Notes: generated from the sequence alone by a model not told the origin. A DNA stretch of 64,000 bases from Chryseobacterium sp. CY350 (GCF_027945075.1 NZ_CP116034.1:3038001-3102000); one strand, 5' to 3'; numbered from the stretch's first letter, positions 27,325 to 37,927 are shown. Translations and numbers: made by a program.

Positions 27325-27615
27325 ATGTCACTAATTATTAAACCAGTTATTTCAGAAAAAGCAAACTATCTTACAGATTTAAGAGGTGCTTATTCTTTCT
27401 TAGTACAACCTAAGGCGAATAAAATCCAGATTAAAAATGCAATAGAGCAGGCTTATGGTGTAAAAGTAGCAGACGTTAGAACCATGATTTATGCTCCTAA
27501 AGTTTCTTCGAAATACACTAAAAAAGGTCTTCAAGTAGGGAAGACAAACAAATCAAAAAAGGCGATTATCACTCTTGTTGAGGGAGAAGTAATCGACATT
27601 TTTGCTGTAAATTAA
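27325..27615 (+). CDS. rplW: 50S ribosomal protein L23
   Basis: 96 residues. L23 is at the tunnel exit and docks trigger factor and SRP. Typical IIKPVISEKANYL start and VKVADVRTM block. Three bases after rplD. Confidence 0.97.
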   Translation: MSLIIKPVISEKANYLTDLRGAYSFLVQPKANKIQIKNAIEQAYGVKVADVRTMIYAPKVSSKYTKKGLQVGKTNKSKKAIITLVEGEVIDIFAVN

Positions 27616-27637
27616 TTATTAATTATAAATAATAGTA

Positions 27638-28459
27638 ATGTCTGTTAGAAAATTAAAACCTATCACCCCAGGACAGAGATTCAGAATTGTAAACAATTTT
27701 GAGGAAATTACTACCAACAAACCAGAGAAATCTCTAACAGTTGGTATTAGTAAGTCAGGTGGACGTAACCAAACTGGTAAAATGACCATGCGTTACACCG
27801 GAGGTGGACACAAAAAGAAATACAGAATTATCGACTTCAAAAGAAACAAGCATGATGTTGAAGCAACGGTAAAAACTGTAGAGTATGACCCAAACAGAAC
27901 TGCTTTCATCGCTTTAGTGGAGTACGCAGACGGAGAAAAAAGATATATTATCGCTCCAAACGGGATCAAAGTTGACCAAAAAATCATTTCAGGAGAAAGC
28001 GTAGAACCTAATGTAGGTAACGCAATGAAATTGAAAAGTATTCCTTTGGGAACTGTAATTTCTTGTATCGAAATGAAGCCTGGTCAAGGTGCAATCTTAG
28101 CAAGAAGTGCTGGTTCATCAGCTCAATTAACTTCAAGAGACGGAAAATATGCAATCATCAAATTGCCTTCAGGAGAATCTAGAATGATCCTTACTGAGTG
28201 TTATGCAATGATTGGATCTGTTTCTAACTCTGATCATCAGTTAACTGTTTCAGGTAAGGCTGGTAGAAGCAGATGGTTGGGTAGAAGACCTAGAACTAGA
28301 CCGGTAGTAATGAACCCTGTAGATCACCCAATGGGAGGTGGTGAAGGTCGTTCATCTGGAGGTCACCCTAGATCTAGAAACGGAATGCCGGCTAAAGGTT
28401 ACAAAACCAGAAAGAAAAATAAAGCGTCTAACCGTCATATCATATCTAAACGTAAATAA
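27638..28459 (+). CDS. rplB: 50S ribosomal protein L2
   Basis: 273 residues. L2 is needed for subunit joining and peptidyl-transferase activity. The C-terminal [15 protein letters not shown] block with its conserved histidine is intact. Confidence 0.98.
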   Translation: MSVRKLKPITPGQRFRIVNNFEEITTNKPEKSLTVGISKSGGRNQTGKMTMRYTGGGHKKKYRIIDFKRNKHDVEATVKTVEYDPNRTAFIALVEYADGEKRYIIAPNGIKVDQKIISGESVEPNVGNAMKLKSIPLGTVISCIEMKPGQGAILARSAGSSAQLTSRDGKYAIIKLPSGESRMILTECYAMIGSVSNSDHQLTVSGKAGRSRWLGRRPRTRPVVMNPVDHPMGGGEGRSSGGHPRSRNGMPAKGYKTRKKNKASNRHIISKRK

Positions 28460-28461
28460 TT

Positions 28462-28740
28462 ATGGCAAGATCACTTAAAAAAGGACCATTCATTCATCAT
28501 ACTTTAGATAAGAAGGTTCAGACAAACATAGAGTCTGGTAAGAAGACAGTTATTAAAACTTGGTCTAGAGCATCAATGATCTCTCCGGACTTTGTAGGAC
28601 AAACTATTGCAGTACACAACGGGAAATCTTTTATCCCTGTTTATGTTACAGAAAACATGGTTGGTCACAAGCTAGGCGAATTTTCTCCAACAAGATCTTT
28701 CAGAGGTCATGGTGGTAACAAAAACAAAGGAAGTAGATAA
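28462..28740 (+). CDS. rpsS: 30S ribosomal protein S19
   Basis: 92 residues; head protein near S13. [19 protein letters not shown] and [20 protein letters not shown] are typical. Two bases after rplB. Confidence 0.98.
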   Translation: MARSLKKGPFIHHTLDKKVQTNIESGKKTVIKTWSRASMISPDFVGQTIAVHNGKSFIPVYVTENMVGHKLGEFSPTRSFRGHGGNKNKGSR

Positions 28741-28742
28741 TC

Positions 28743-29141
28743 ATGGGATCAAGAAAAAGAGAAAGTGCATTAGCACGTAAATTAACAAATCAAGATGTAG
28801 TAAAAGCATTACACAATGATTGCCCTTCATCTCCTAGAAAGATGAGATTAGTTGCTGATATCATCAGAGGGGTAGAAGTTGACAAAGCTTTAAGCATCCT
28901 AAAATATTCAAAGAAAGACGCTTCAAACAAATTAGAGAAAGTATTACTTTCTGCGATGGCCAACTGGCAATCAAAGAACGAAGGTGCTGATATCGAAGAA
29001 GCTAACCTTATCGTTAAAGAAATTTTTGTAGACAGTGCAAGACAATTGAAGAGACTAAGACCGGCTCCACAAGGAAGAGGGTACAGAATCAGAAAGAGAT
29101 CAAACCACATTACACTAATCTTAGGTACAAAAGAAAATTAA
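28743..29141 (+). CDS. rplV: 50S ribosomal protein L22
   Basis: 132 residues, with a slightly longer N-terminus than E. coli L22 ([18 protein letters not shown]). Conserved [14 protein letters not shown] and the [20 protein letters not shown] hairpin that lines the exit tunnel. Confidence 0.97.
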   Translation: MGSRKRESALARKLTNQDVVKALHNDCPSSPRKMRLVADIIRGVEVDKALSILKYSKKDASNKLEKVLLSAMANWQSKNEGADIEEANLIVKEIFVDSARQLKRLRPAPQGRGYRIRKRSNHITLILGTKEN

Positions 29142-29149
29142 TTCAAGGT

Positions 29150-29893
29150 ATGGGACAGAAGACAAATCCAATTGGTAACAGATTAGGTATCATCAGAGGA
29201 TGGGATTCTAACTGGTTTGGTGGTAAAAACTACGGTGACAGAATCGCTGAAGATTACAAAATCAGAAGATACCTTGAAGCAAGATTATCTAAAGGTGGAA
29301 TTTCAAAAATTTATATTGAAAGAACACTTAAATTAGTAACAGTTACAATCACTACTGCTAGACCGGGATTAATCATCGGTAAAGGAGGTCAGGAAGTTGA
29401 TAAATTGAAAGAAGAATTGAAGAAACTTACAAAAAAGGATATTCAAATCAACATTTTCGAAATCAAAAGACCTGAGCTTGATGCAGTATTAGTTGCAGAC
29501 AGTATCGCTAAGCAGATCGAAAACAGAATCTCTTACAGAAGAGCTGTGAAGATGGCTATCGCTTCTACAATGAGAATGGGTGCTGAAGGTATCAAAGTTC
29601 AAATCTCTGGTAGATTGAATGGTGCTGAAATGGCAAGATCTGAGTCTTTCAAAGACGGAAGAATTCCATTATCAACTTTCAGAGCAGATATCGATTATCA
29701 TATCGGTGAGGCATTAACTCAATACGGTAAGTTAGGAGTTAAAGTTTGGATCATGAAAGGAGAAGTTTACGGTAGAAGAGATCTTTCTCCATTAGTAGGA
29801 CAGCAGAAGAAAGGCGGTCCTTCAGGTGGCGGAAACAGAGGAGGCGGAGACAGAGATAACAGAAGACCTTCTAGAGATAAAAAAAATAATTAA
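29150..29893 (+). CDS. rpsC: 30S ribosomal protein S3
   Basis: 247 residues. S3 forms part of the mRNA entry channel and has the KH motif [18 protein letters not shown]. The C-terminus is extended with Gly/Arg/Asp-rich sequence ([16 protein letters not shown]), likely disordered. Confidence 0.97.
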   Translation: MGQKTNPIGNRLGIIRGWDSNWFGGKNYGDRIAEDYKIRRYLEARLSKGGISKIYIERTLKLVTVTITTARPGLIIGKGGQEVDKLKEELKKLTKKDIQINIFEIKRPELDAVLVADSIAKQIENRISYRRAVKMAIASTMRMGAEGIKVQISGRLNGAEMARSESFKDGRIPLSTFRADIDYHIGEALTQYGKLGVKVWIMKGEVYGRRDLSPLVGQQKKGGPSGGGNRGGGDRDNRRPSRDKKNN

Positions 29894-29933
29894 TAAAATT
29901 TTAGAGGATAGTTTTTAAATGACCGTTACTTTT

Positions 29934-29966
29934 TTAAAATCTAAATTCTAAAATCTAAAATTTAAG
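29934..29966 (+). repeat. Short AAATCTA-like tandem repeat
   Basis: Three imperfect copies of AAAATCTA / AAATTCTA between rpsC and rplP. The 78-base gap is otherwise featureless; no promoter or terminator is clear. Confidence 0.5.
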
Positions 29967-29971
29967 AAATT

Positions 29972-30397
29972 ATGTTACAACCAAAAAGAACCAAATTCCG
30001 TAGAGTTCATAAGATGAAAATGAAGGGGATTGCTCAAAGAGGTAATCAACTTGCTTATGGAACTTTCGGAATTAAAGCTAACGAAGGTGCTTGGATCACT
30101 GCAAGACAAATCGAAGCTGCTCGTATCGCTGCGACAAGATATATGAAAAGAGAAGGTCAGCTATGGATCAAAATATTCCCGGATAAGCCGATTACTAAAA
30201 AACCAGCCGAAGTAAGGATGGGTAAAGGTAAAGGTGCTGTAGAATATTGGGTAGCTGTAGTAAAACCAGGTAAAATTATGTTCGAAATCGGAGGTGTATC
30301 TTACGAAATCGCTAAGGAAGCTTTAAGACTTGCTGCACAGAAATTACCAGTTACGACTAGATTTATAGTTGCCAACGATTTTGTTAAACCTCTTTAA
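29972..30397 (+). CDS. rplP: 50S ribosomal protein L16
   Basis: 141 residues. L16 positions tRNA at the A site. [19 protein letters not shown] and the [23 protein letters not shown] block are typical. Start codon fixed by the conserved MLQPKRTKF. Confidence 0.98.
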   Translation: MLQPKRTKFRRVHKMKMKGIAQRGNQLAYGTFGIKANEGAWITARQIEAARIAATRYMKREGQLWIKIFPDKPITKKPAEVRMGKGKGAVEYWVAVVKPGKIMFEIGGVSYEIAKEALRLAAQKLPVTTRFIVANDFVKPL

Positions 30398-30407
30398 TCT
30401 CTGAACA

Positions 30408-30593
30408 ATGAAACAAGCTGAAATTAGAAATCTAAGCGCTGAAGATATTCAAGCGAAATTGACTGAAGCAAGAGCTGAATTCTCTAAAATGAAAATGGCT
30501 CACAAAATCAGTCCGCTAGAAAATCCAATCCAAATCAGAGATTTGAGAAAGACAATAGCAAGACTAAATACTGAGTTAACTAACAAACAATAA
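30408..30593 (+). CDS. rpmC: 50S ribosomal protein L29
   Basis: 61 residues, two helices. [18 protein letters not shown] and [19 protein letters not shown] are typical. Located near the exit tunnel beside L23. Confidence 0.96.
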   Translation: MKQAEIRNLSAEDIQAKLTEARAEFSKMKMAHKISPLENPIQIRDLRKTIARLNTELTNKQ

Positions 30594-30604
30594 TCCTTTT
30601 TACA

Positions 30605-30859
30605 ATGGATAGAAATTTAAGAAAAGAAAGAATCGGAGTGGTTTCCAGCAATAAAATGGAAAAAACTATTGTTGTTAGTGAAACTACAAGAGTAAAGCAC
30701 CCGATGTACGGTAAATTTGTTTTGAAAACGAAAAAATATACTGCACACGACGAGAACAACGAATGCACAGAAGGAGATACTGTATTAATTACAGAAACAA
30801 GACCTTTGAGCAAGAGCAAGAGATGGAGATTAGTAAGAATCATTGAAAAAGCTAAGTAA
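30605..30859 (+). CDS. rpsQ: 30S ribosomal protein S17
   Basis: 84 residues, primary 16S rRNA-binding protein. [23 protein letters not shown] and the [19 protein letters not shown] tail are diagnostic. The next gene starts at the A of the TAA stop. Confidence 0.97.
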   Translation: MDRNLRKERIGVVSSNKMEKTIVVSETTRVKHPMYGKFVLKTKKYTAHDENNECTEGDTVLITETRPLSKSKRWRLVRIIEKAK

Positions 30860-31227
30860 TGTTACAAACAGAATCAAGATTAAAAGTTGCTGATAACACA
30901 GGTGCTAAAGAAGTACTAGTGATCAGAGTTCTGGGAGGTACCAGAAGAAGATATGCTTCAGTTGGTGATAAAATCGTAGTTACTATTAAAGATTCTACAC
31001 CATCAGGAAACGCTAAGAAAGGTCAAGTATCAAAGGCGGTAGTAGTAAGAACTAAAAAAGCAGTTAGAAGAAAAGATGGATCTTACATCAAATTCGAAGA
31101 CAATGCTTGTGTTCTACTAAACGCTGGAGGAGAAATGAGAGGAACACGTGTTTTCGGACCTGTTGCTCGTGAGTTGAGAGACAAAGAATATATGAAAATC
31201 ATTTCATTAGCTCCTGAAGTACTTTAA
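30859..31227 (+). CDS. rplN: 50S ribosomal protein L14
   Basis: 122 residues. L14 forms intersubunit bridges. [27 protein letters not shown] and [29 protein letters not shown] are highly conserved. Overlaps the rpsQ stop by one base. Confidence 0.98.
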   Translation: MLQTESRLKVADNTGAKEVLVIRVLGGTRRRYASVGDKIVVTIKDSTPSGNAKKGQVSKAVVVRTKKAVRRKDGSYIKFEDNACVLLNAGGEMRGTRVFGPVARELRDKEYMKIISLAPEVL

Positions 31228-31247
31228 TATTTAAAATTTTAAAAAAA

Positions 31248-31574
31248 ATGTCAAAGTTAAAAATAAAAAGAGGAGATAACGTAATCATTACCACTGGTAA
31301 AAAAGAAATCAAGGGTAAAACTGGTGAAGTTATTGAAGTGATCAAAAAAGAAGGAAAAGACCCTAGAGTAATCGTTGCAGGACTTAACATCGTTAAAAAA
31401 CACGTTAAGCCTTCAGCTTCAAATCCTCAAGGAGGAATTACAGAAAAGGAAGCTTCTATTCATATCTCAAACATAGCTTTAGTTGGTAAAGACGGAAAAG
31501 CTATCAAAGTTGGTTACAAAATCGACGGAGATAAGAAAGTAAGAATCGACAAAAAAACGGGTGAAACTTTATAA
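31248..31574 (+). CDS. rplX: 50S ribosomal protein L24
   Basis: 108 residues, KOW-motif protein (IKRGDNVIITTGKKEIKGKTGEVI) that starts 50S assembly. Confidence 0.97.
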   Translation: MSKLKIKRGDNVIITTGKKEIKGKTGEVIEVIKKEGKDPRVIVAGLNIVKKHVKPSASNPQGGITEKEASIHISNIALVGKDGKAIKVGYKIDGDKKVRIDKKTGETL

Positions 31575-31587
31575 TTTTAAATAACAC

Positions 31588-32139
31588 ATGGAATATATAG
31601 CAAGACCCAAAAAAGCATATCACGAAACAATTGTTCCAGCAATGATGGAAGAATTCGGTTACAAATCAGTAATGCAGGTACCAAGACTAGAGAAAATTAT
31701 TTTATCTCAAGGTTTAGGTGATGCTACTGCTGATAAAAAAATCATCGATTATGCTGTTGAAGAACTTACAAATATTACCGGGCAAAAAGCTGTAGGTACT
31801 ATTTCAAAAAAGGATGAAGCTGCTTTCAAATTAAGAAAAGGTATGCCTGTAGGTGCTAAGGTAACTCTTAGAGCTCACAAAATGTACGAATTCTTAGATA
31901 GATTGACTTCTTCTGCTTTGCCACGTATTAGAGATTTTTCTGGTATCAAAGCTGACGGTTTCGATGGTAGAGGTAACTATAACTTAGGAATCACTGAGCA
32001 AATTATCTTCCCTGAAATCGTAATCGACAAAGTAAAGAAAATCCAGGGGATGGACATTACTTTCGTTACAACTGCGAAAACAGATAAAGAAGCTAAAGCA
32101 TTATTAACTCACTTCGGTTTACCTTTCAAAAAGAACTAA
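31588..32139 (+). CDS. rplE: 50S ribosomal protein L5
   Basis: 183 residues; binds 5S rRNA in the central protuberance. [15 protein letters not shown] and FGLPFKKN are characteristic. Confidence 0.98.
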   Translation: MEYIARPKKAYHETIVPAMMEEFGYKSVMQVPRLEKIILSQGLGDATADKKIIDYAVEELTNITGQKAVGTISKKDEAAFKLRKGMPVGAKVTLRAHKMYEFLDRLTSSALPRIRDFSGIKADGFDGRGNYNLGITEQIIFPEIVIDKVKKIQGMDITFVTTAKTDKEAKALLTHFGLPFKKN

Positions 32140-32142
32140 GAA

Positions 32143-32412
32143 ATGGCTAAAGAATCAATGAAAGCGCGTGAGCGCAAAAGAGAAGCTACTGTAGCTAAAT
32201 ACGCTGAGAAAAGAAAAGCTCTTAAAGAAGCTGGTGATTACGAAGGACTTCAAAAATTACCTAAAAATGCTTCTCCTGTTAGATTACACAACAGATGTAA
32301 ATTGACAGGAAGACCAAGAGGTTACATGAGAACCTTTGGTATTTCTAGAGTAACTTTCAGAGAAATGGCCAACAACGGTCTTATCCCTGGAGTGAAAAAA
32401 GCTAGTTGGTAA
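32143..32412 (+). CDS. rpsN: 30S ribosomal protein S14, zinc-free long form
   Basis: 89 residues. Conserved C-terminus ([25 protein letters not shown]). Only one cysteine is present, so the short CxxC...CxxC zinc form is excluded; this is the C-minus type. A hairpin terminator follows 16 bases later. Confidence 0.97.
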   Translation: MAKESMKARERKREATVAKYAEKRKALKEAGDYEGLQKLPKNASPVRLHNRCKLTGRPRGYMRTFGISRVTFREMANNGLIPGVKKASW

Positions 32413-32427
32413 GCAATAAAAATTTTT

Positions 32428-32466
32428 ACAGCTGACTTCTATATTTTTATAAGTCAGCTGTATTTT
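32428..32466 (+). terminator. Terminator inside the spc operon, after rpsN
   Basis: Perfect 11-bp stem ACAGCTGACTT / AAGTCAGCTGT with a 12-base loop, then ATTTTAAT. The T-run is short, so it may be partial (attenuating). Confidence 0.6.
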
Positions 32467-32536
32467 AATAAATAGAGTATAAAATTAAGTCGATTTAAAG
32501 GCAGAAGAAAAAAATAAATATTATTAATTTTTTTTG

Positions 32537-32763
32537 TACTTTTGCACCCGCTCAGGAAATTATTATTTCTCTGGGAGACTAATCTTCGTTTTAGCTATGT
32601 TTATTAGAATAAAATGAAGTTAAAAAAAATCAAAGTGACAATTAAGTTGTTGAGATACTGAGGATAAAGAGATTAGGTGAAGAGAGATTCGGAACCATAT
32701 AGTCTTTAATCTTCAAGTCTTTGCAATACTGATTGTCATTAACCAATAATTTAAAACAAAGAA
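32537..32763 (+). promoter_or_regulatory. Promoter and structured leader before rpsH
   Basis: TACTTTTG (32537-32544) is an exact -7 match though no -33 is clear. The transcript would have a ~210-base leader beginning with a stem: CTCAGGAAAT pairs with ATTTC-T-CTGGG (about 32551-32577, one bulge, one T-G pair). The rest of this 351-base gene-free stretch shows no gene. Confidence 0.5.
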
Positions 32764-33162
32764 ATGGTAACAGATCCAATTTCAGATTTCCTAACAAGAG
32801 TAAGGAACGCACAAAGCGCAGGCCACAAGGTGGTGGAAATTCCTGCATCGAAAATCAAAAAGGAGCTTACGAAAATCTTATTTGATCAAGGGTATATCTT
32901 AAACTATAAGTTTGAAGATAACGCTGTTCAAGGGACAATCAAGATCGCTCTTAAGTATGACAAGCAAACAAACAAGCCTGCAATCAAATCTATCCAGAGA
33001 GCTTCAAGACCAGGTCTAAGACAATACAAAGGTTCTGCGGAACTTCCAAGAGTATTGAACGGTTTGGGTGTAGCAATTATCTCAACTTCTAGAGGAGTAA
33101 TGACAGATAAGAAAGCTAGAGAAGAAAAAGTAGGCGGTGAAGTAATCTGCTATGTTTATTAA
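32764..33162 (+). CDS. rpsH: 30S ribosomal protein S8
   Basis: 132 residues. S8 binds 16S helix 21 and in E. coli represses the spc operon. MVTDPISDFLTRVRNAQSAG and the STSRGVMTDKKAREEKVGGEVICYVY end are diagnostic. First gene after the internal operon break. Confidence 0.98.
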   Translation: MVTDPISDFLTRVRNAQSAGHKVVEIPASKIKKELTKILFDQGYILNYKFEDNAVQGTIKIALKYDKQTNKPAIKSIQRASRPGLRQYKGSAELPRVLNGLGVAIISTSRGVMTDKKAREEKVGGEVICYVY

Positions 33163-33179
33163 TTTTTAATCAAAGGAAA

Positions 33180-33725
33180 ATGTCAAGAATTGGTAAAGCA
33201 ATTATAACAATTCCAGCTGGAGTTACTGTCTCTGAAAAAGATGGCGTTGTAACTGTAAAAGGTCCTAAAGGAGAACTTACTCAGGAGCTTACAGACGGAA
33301 TTACTTTAGAACAAGAAGATGGTGTGCTTACATTCAGCAGACCGTCTGATTCTAAACAACACAGAGCGCTTCACGGTTTGTACCGAGCGTTGATCAACAA
33401 CATGATTATTGGAACTGCTGAAGGTTTCACTAAAAAGTTGGAACTAGTGGGAGTAGGATACAGAGCTTCTCACTCAGGTCAAAAACTTGAGTTAGCTTTA
33501 GGTTTCTCTCACGGTATCGTTTTAGAACTTCCAAAAGAAGTAATTATCGATACATTGACTGAAAAAGGTAAAAACCCAATTATTACTTTAACGTCTCATG
33601 ACAAGCAACTTCTAGGAATGGTTTCTGCAAAGATCCGTTCGTTCAGAAAGCCTGAGCCATACAAAGGAAAAGGTGTAAGATTCGTAGGAGAAAATGTTAG
33701 ACGTAAAGCTGGTAAATCTGCTTAA
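33180..33725 (+). CDS. rplF: 50S ribosomal protein L6
   Basis: 181 residues, two related domains. [17 protein letters not shown] and the [25 protein letters not shown] end are typical. Confidence 0.98.
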   Translation: MSRIGKAIITIPAGVTVSEKDGVVTVKGPKGELTQELTDGITLEQEDGVLTFSRPSDSKQHRALHGLYRALINNMIIGTAEGFTKKLELVGVGYRASHSGQKLELALGFSHGIVLELPKEVIIDTLTEKGKNPIITLTSHDKQLLGMVSAKIRSFRKPEPYKGKGVRFVGENVRRKAGKSA

Positions 33726-33739
33726 TAAATTTTAAGAAA

Positions 33740-34093
33740 ATGGCACTAAGTAAATTAGAAAAAAGAATAAGAATCAAAAGAAGAGTAAGAGGGAAAATCT
33801 CTGGATCTTCTGAATTGCCAAGATTATCTGTATACAAGAGTAATAAGGAAATTTACGCTCAGTTAATAGACGATAAAGATGGTAAAACTTTGGCTTCAGC
33901 TTCTTCGAGAGAAAAAGGTGTAGATGCTAAAGGTACTAAAAGTGAAATTTCTGCTGCTGTAGGTAAAGCTATTGCTGCTAAAGCTATTGCTGCTGGAATT
34001 GAAGCTATTGTATTTGATAGAAACGGTTTCGTATATCACGGTAGAGTTAAGGCTCTAGCTGATGGTGCGAGAGAAGGAGGACTTAAATTCTAA
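33740..34093 (+). CDS. rplR: 50S ribosomal protein L18
   Basis: 117 residues; 5S rRNA-binding. [22 protein letters not shown] and [26 protein letters not shown] are typical. Confidence 0.98.
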   Translation: MALSKLEKRIRIKRRVRGKISGSSELPRLSVYKSNKEIYAQLIDDKDGKTLASASSREKGVDAKGTKSEISAAVGKAIAAKAIAAGIEAIVFDRNGFVYHGRVKALADGAREGGLKF

Positions 34094-34112
34094 TCATTAA
34101 ATTTCGGAAAAT

Positions 34113-34634
34113 ATGTTAGGACTAGATAATATAGAAAGAGTAAAACCGGGAGGATTAGAATTAAAAGATCGTCTCGTATCCGTAAACAGGGTAACAAAAG
34201 TAACTAAAGGAGGTAGAGCTTTCGGATTTTCTGCAATTGTTGTTGTAGGAGACGAAGCTGGAACTATCGGTTTTGGTTTGGGAAAATCTAAGGAAGTTGC
34301 TTCTGCTATTGCTAAGGCTGTAGAAGATGCTAAGAAAAACTTAGTAAAAGTTCCTGTAATGAATCACACAATTCCTCACCAGACAACTGCTAGATACGGT
34401 GGTGCAGATATCTTCTTGAGACCTGCTTCTCACGGTACAGGTCTTATTGCCGGTGGTGCAGTAAGAGCGGTATTGGAGTCTGCTGGTATTCATGATATCC
34501 TTTCAAAATCTAAAGGATCTTCAAACCCTCATAATGTGGTAAAGGCAACTTTCAAAGCATTGTTAGACATTAGAAGACCAGAAGAAATTGCAAGAATGAG
34601 AGGAGTTTCTCTAAGTAAAGTGTTTAACGGTTAA
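34113..34634 (+). CDS. rpsE: 30S ribosomal protein S5
   Basis: 173 residues. S5 helps mRNA unwinding and accuracy. [24 protein letters not shown] and the [18 protein letters not shown] block are conserved. Spectinomycin-loop residues look normal (KVTKGG). Confidence 0.98.
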   Translation: MLGLDNIERVKPGGLELKDRLVSVNRVTKVTKGGRAFGFSAIVVVGDEAGTIGFGLGKSKEVASAIAKAVEDAKKNLVKVPVMNHTIPHQTTARYGGADIFLRPASHGTGLIAGGAVRAVLESAGIHDILSKSKGSSNPHNVVKATFKALLDIRRPEEIARMRGVSLSKVFNG

Positions 34635-34644
34635 TAATTATACA

Positions 34645-34821
34645 ATGGCAACAATTAAAGTAAAACAAGTAAGAAGCGCTATTGGTAGAACAAAAACCCA
34701 AAAGAGAACGCTTGAAGCATTAGGATTTAAGAAACTTCACCAAGTTGTAGAGCACGAAGCTACTCCTTCTATTTTAGGAATGGTAGCTGCAGTTAGTCAC
34801 TTACTTGAAGTTCAAAAATAA
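34645..34821 (+). CDS. rpmD: 50S ribosomal protein L30
   Basis: 58 residues starting MATIKVKQVRSAIGR and ending SHLLEVQK, with the L30 core KRTLEALGFKKLHQVV. Lies between rpsE and rplO, the standard position. Confidence 0.96.
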   Translation: MATIKVKQVRSAIGRTKTQKRTLEALGFKKLHQVVEHEATPSILGMVAAVSHLLEVQK

Positions 34822-34840
34822 TTTTTAAAATAATTTTAAA

Positions 34841-35290
34841 ATGAATTTAAACAACATAAGACCTGCTGCAGGTTCTACTTTTAGTTCAAAAAGAATTGGT
34901 AGAGGGCAAGGTAGTGGAAGAGGTGGTACATCTACTAAAGGTCACAAGGGTCAGAAAGCAAGAGCTGGTTATTCTCAGAAGATCGGTTTCGAAGGTGGAC
35001 AGATGCCTTTACAAAGAAGATTACCTAAATTCGGTTTCAAAAACGTAAACAGAAAAGAATATAGAGCAATCAACCTGGATGATATTCAAAACTTAATTGA
35101 TACTAAATCTTTAACAGGAGATATTACAAAAGAAGTTTTGGTACAAAACGGTTTGGCTACTAAGAACGAAATAGTGAAAATTATGGGTAGAGGAGAATTG
35201 AAATCTGCGGTTTCAATTTCTGCTGACAAATTCACTAAATCTGCTGAAGAGCTTATCTCTAAAGTAGGTGGAAAAGCAATTACCTTATAA
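34841..35290 (+). CDS. rplO: 50S ribosomal protein L15
   Basis: 149 residues. MNLNNIRPAAGSTFSSKRIGRGQGSGRGGTSTKGHKGQKAR is the Gly/Arg-rich N-terminus typical of L15, which threads into 23S rRNA. Confidence 0.97.
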   Translation: MNLNNIRPAAGSTFSSKRIGRGQGSGRGGTSTKGHKGQKARAGYSQKIGFEGGQMPLQRRLPKFGFKNVNRKEYRAINLDDIQNLIDTKSLTGDITKEVLVQNGLATKNEIVKIMGRGELKSAVSISADKFTKSAEELISKVGGKAITL

Positions 35291-35298
35291 TAACACTA

Positions 35299-36678
35299 AT
35301 GAAAGAATTTATACAAACCCTTAAGAATATTTGGAGCCTTAAAGAACTTAGAGATAAAATTCTCTTTACTTTGGGTATTATCCTTGTGTATAGATTCGCA
35401 TCTTTCATCTCTTTACCTGCAATTAATCTTGCAGAAGTGGGAGATCTCTTAGAGCATTATAAAGATCAAGGCGGTAACAAGCAAGGAGCAGGTCTCCTTG
35501 GCTTGCTTTCGTCGTTTACAGGAGGTGCATTTAGTCACGCTTCAGTAATGGCGTTAGGTATCATGCCTTACATTTCTGCTTCTATTATTGTTCAGTTGAT
35601 GGGGATGGCAATTCCTTATCTTCAGAAGCTTCAAAAAGACGGAGAGTCCGGTAGAAACACATTAAATCAGATTACCAGATGGTTAACAATTGGAGTTTGT
35701 CTTGTACAGGCGCCTTCTTATTTAACATCTATTACTCAGCTGTTTTTACCATATGCTCAATTCCAGTCTGCATATCTTATCGATCCAAACTCATTTATGT
35801 TCTGGTTCCCAAGTATTGTAATCTTGGTGGCAGGTTCTGTATTTGCGATGTGGCTAGGTGAAAAAATTACCGATAAAGGTATTGGAAATGGTATTTCTAT
35901 CCTTATTATGGTAGGTATTTTATCTAGATTACCAGAAGCATTCGTACAGGAAATTGCTGTACAGAACGGAAAAGGAGGTTTAGGATCAATCATGATTTTG
36001 ATTGAAGTGATATTCTGGATGTTGGTGGTTCTTTTAGCGGTGGTATTATCTGTTGCTGTAAGAAAAATACCTATTCAGTATGTAAGCAGAGCTCAGGCAA
36101 GAGGAGGTGTAAATAAAAATCTTATGCAGGGAGCAAGACAGTGGATTCCATTGAAAGTAAATGCAGCTGGTGTAATGCCAATCATTTTTGCTCAGGCATT
36201 GATGTTTGTACCCGGCTTATTGACAAAATTTGATGAGTCGAACACTTTTCTTGCAGGTTTCAAGAATGTTTTTAGCTGGCAGTACAATGTATTGTTTGCG
36301 CTATTAATTATTATCTTTTCATTTTTCTATACCGCAATTACAATTCCGGTAAACCAAATGGCTGATGATTTAAAGAGAAACGGAGGTTTGGTACCAAAGG
36401 TAAGACCTGGTAAAGAGACAGCTGATTACTTAGATGACATTTTATCAAAAATTACCTTGCCAGGTGCAATATTTTTATCTATCTTTGCAGTCCTTCCAGC
36501 AATAGTGCATGGAAGTCTTGTTCAGACAGATGCGTTCGCCTTATTTTTTGGGGGAACTTCGTTGCTAATTATGGTTGGGGTGGTACTAGATACTGTTCAA
36601 CAGATTAACACTTATCTGCTGAATCATCATTATGATGGCTTAATGCAGTCTAAATTATCAAGATCGACTGGATATTAA
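35299..36678 (+). CDS. secY: Preprotein translocase channel subunit SecY
   Basis: 459 residues, about ten transmembrane helices. SecY forms the SecYEG channel for export and membrane insertion. Conserved GIMPYISASIIVQL and the cytoplasmic loop VPKVRPGKETADYL are seen. Eight bases after rplO and 3 before infA, in the usual order. Confidence 0.98.
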   Translation: MKEFIQTLKNIWSLKELRDKILFTLGIILVYRFASFISLPAINLAEVGDLLEHYKDQGGNKQGAGLLGLLSSFTGGAFSHASVMALGIMPYISASIIVQLMGMAIPYLQKLQKDGESGRNTLNQITRWLTIGVCLVQAPSYLTSITQLFLPYAQFQSAYLIDPNSFMFWFPSIVILVAGSVFAMWLGEKITDKGIGNGISILIMVGILSRLPEAFVQEIAVQNGKGGLGSIMILIEVIFWMLVVLLAVVLSVAVRKIPIQYVSRAQARGGVNKNLMQGARQWIPLKVNAAGVMPIIFAQALMFVPGLLTKFDESNTFLAGFKNVFSWQYNVLFALLIIIFSFFYTAITIPVNQMADDLKRNGGLVPKVRPGKETADYLDDILSKITLPGAIFLSIFAVLPAIVHGSLVQTDAFALFFGGTSLLIMVGVVLDTVQQINTYLLNHHYDGLMQSKLSRSTGY

Positions 36679-36681
36679 TTT

Positions 36682-36897
36682 ATGGCAAAACAGAAACATA
36701 TTGAACAGGATGGCGTTATTACGGAAGCACTTTCGAACGCGCAGTTCCGTGTAGAGCTAGAAAATGGGCATATACTTATCGCTCATATTTCTGGTAAAAT
36801 GAGAATGCATTATATTAAACTTTTACCTGGTGATAAGGTAAAACTAGAAATGTCTCCCTACGATTTAACAAAAGGGAGAATTACATTTAGATATTAA
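36682..36897 (+). CDS. infA: Translation initiation factor IF-1
   Basis: 71 residues, OB fold. [29 protein letters not shown] and GRITFRY are diagnostic. Blocks the A site during initiation. Follows secY directly, without adk or map between. Confidence 0.98.
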   Translation: MAKQKHIEQDGVITEALSNAQFRVELENGHILIAHISGKMRMHYIKLLPGDKVKLEMSPYDLTKGRITFRY

Positions 36898-37008
36898 ACA
36901 ACCGCCAAATGGAATCTTCTGATCTCCATTTGGCTATTGTTAAAAATAAATATATTTCAAAGGATATCGTGAGAGAGCTTTGATTTAGAAAAAAATTAAA
37001 TATTTCAA

Positions 37009-37125
37009 ATGAAAGTTAGAGCATCAATTAAAAAAAGAAGTGCTGATTGCAAAATCGTTCGCAGAAAAGGCGTTCTATTTGTAATCAACAAGAAGAACCC
37101 AAAATTTAAACAAAGACAAGGCTAA
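37009..37125 (+). CDS. rpmJ: 50S ribosomal protein L36, zinc-free form
   Basis: 38 residues ([20 protein letters not shown]...[10 protein letters not shown]). The classical zinc ligands Cys11, Cys14, Cys27 and His33 are reduced to Cys14 only (Ser11, Asn27, Phe33), so this is a zinc-independent C-minus L36. Sits three bases before rpsM. Confidence 0.96.
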   Translation: MKVRASIKKRSADCKIVRRKGVLFVINKKNPKFKQRQG

Positions 37126-37128
37126 ATT

Positions 37129-37506
37129 ATGGCGAGAATTTCAGGTATTGATTTACCAAAAAACAAAAGAGGTGTTATCGGTTTAACTTACATCTACGGA
37201 ATTGGAAGAAGTACTTCTTCAGAAATCCTTAAGAACGCCGGTATCAGCGAAGATAAGAAAGTCAACGAATGGAATGACGATGAATTGGCTGCAATCAGAA
37301 ATTACATCACTGAAAACATTAAAGTGGAAGGTGAGCTTAGATCTGAAGTGCAATTGAACATTAAGCGATTAATGGACATAGGATGCCAACGAGGAATACG
37401 TCACAGACTAGGACTACCTTTAAGAGGCCAGAGAACGAAAAACAACTCGAGAACCCGTAAAGGAAAGAGAAAAACAGTTGCTAACAAGAAAAAAGCAAGT
37501 AAATAA
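37129..37506 (+). CDS. rpsM: 30S ribosomal protein S13
   Basis: 125 residues. S13 contacts the P-site tRNA and forms bridges. [26 protein letters not shown] and [24 protein letters not shown] are diagnostic. Confidence 0.98.
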   Translation: MARISGIDLPKNKRGVIGLTYIYGIGRSTSSEILKNAGISEDKKVNEWNDDELAAIRNYITENIKVEGELRSEVQLNIKRLMDIGCQRGIRHRLGLPLRGQRTKNNSRTRKGKRKTVANKKKASK

Positions 37507-37518
37507 TCGTTAGGAATT

Positions 37519-37908
37519 ATGGCAAAACAAAGTAAAGTAGTTAAAAAAAGAAAAGTAAAAGTTGAAGCTATTGGTGAAGCGCATATTCAAGCTTCTTTCA
37601 ATAACATCATCATTTCTTTAACAAATAAAAACGGAGAGGTTATCTCTTGGGCATCTGCCGGTAAAATGGGTTTCAGAGGTTCTAAAAAGAACACTCCTTT
37701 TGCTGCTCAAATGGCAGCTGAGAATTGCTCTAACGTAGCTCACGAAGCTGGTTTAAGAAGAGTAAAGGTGTATGTGAAGGGTCCAGGTGCAGGTAGAGAA
37801 TCTGCTATCAGAACTATTCACAATTCAGGTATCGAGGTGAGCGAAATTATTGACGTTACTCCTATGCCGCACAATGGATGTAGACCACCAAAAAGAAGAA
37901 GAGTTTAA
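37519..37908 (+). CDS. rpsK: 30S ribosomal protein S11
   Basis: 129 residues. S11 lines the platform near the mRNA exit. [17 protein letters not shown] at the end and [21 protein letters not shown] are typical. Confidence 0.98.
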   Translation: MAKQSKVVKKRKVKVEAIGEAHIQASFNNIIISLTNKNGEVISWASAGKMGFRGSKKNTPFAAQMAAENCSNVAHEAGLRRVKVYVKGPGAGRESAIRTIHNSGIEVSEIIDVTPMPHNGCRPPKRRRV

Positions 37909-37927
37909 TTTTTAGAATTTACCCATT

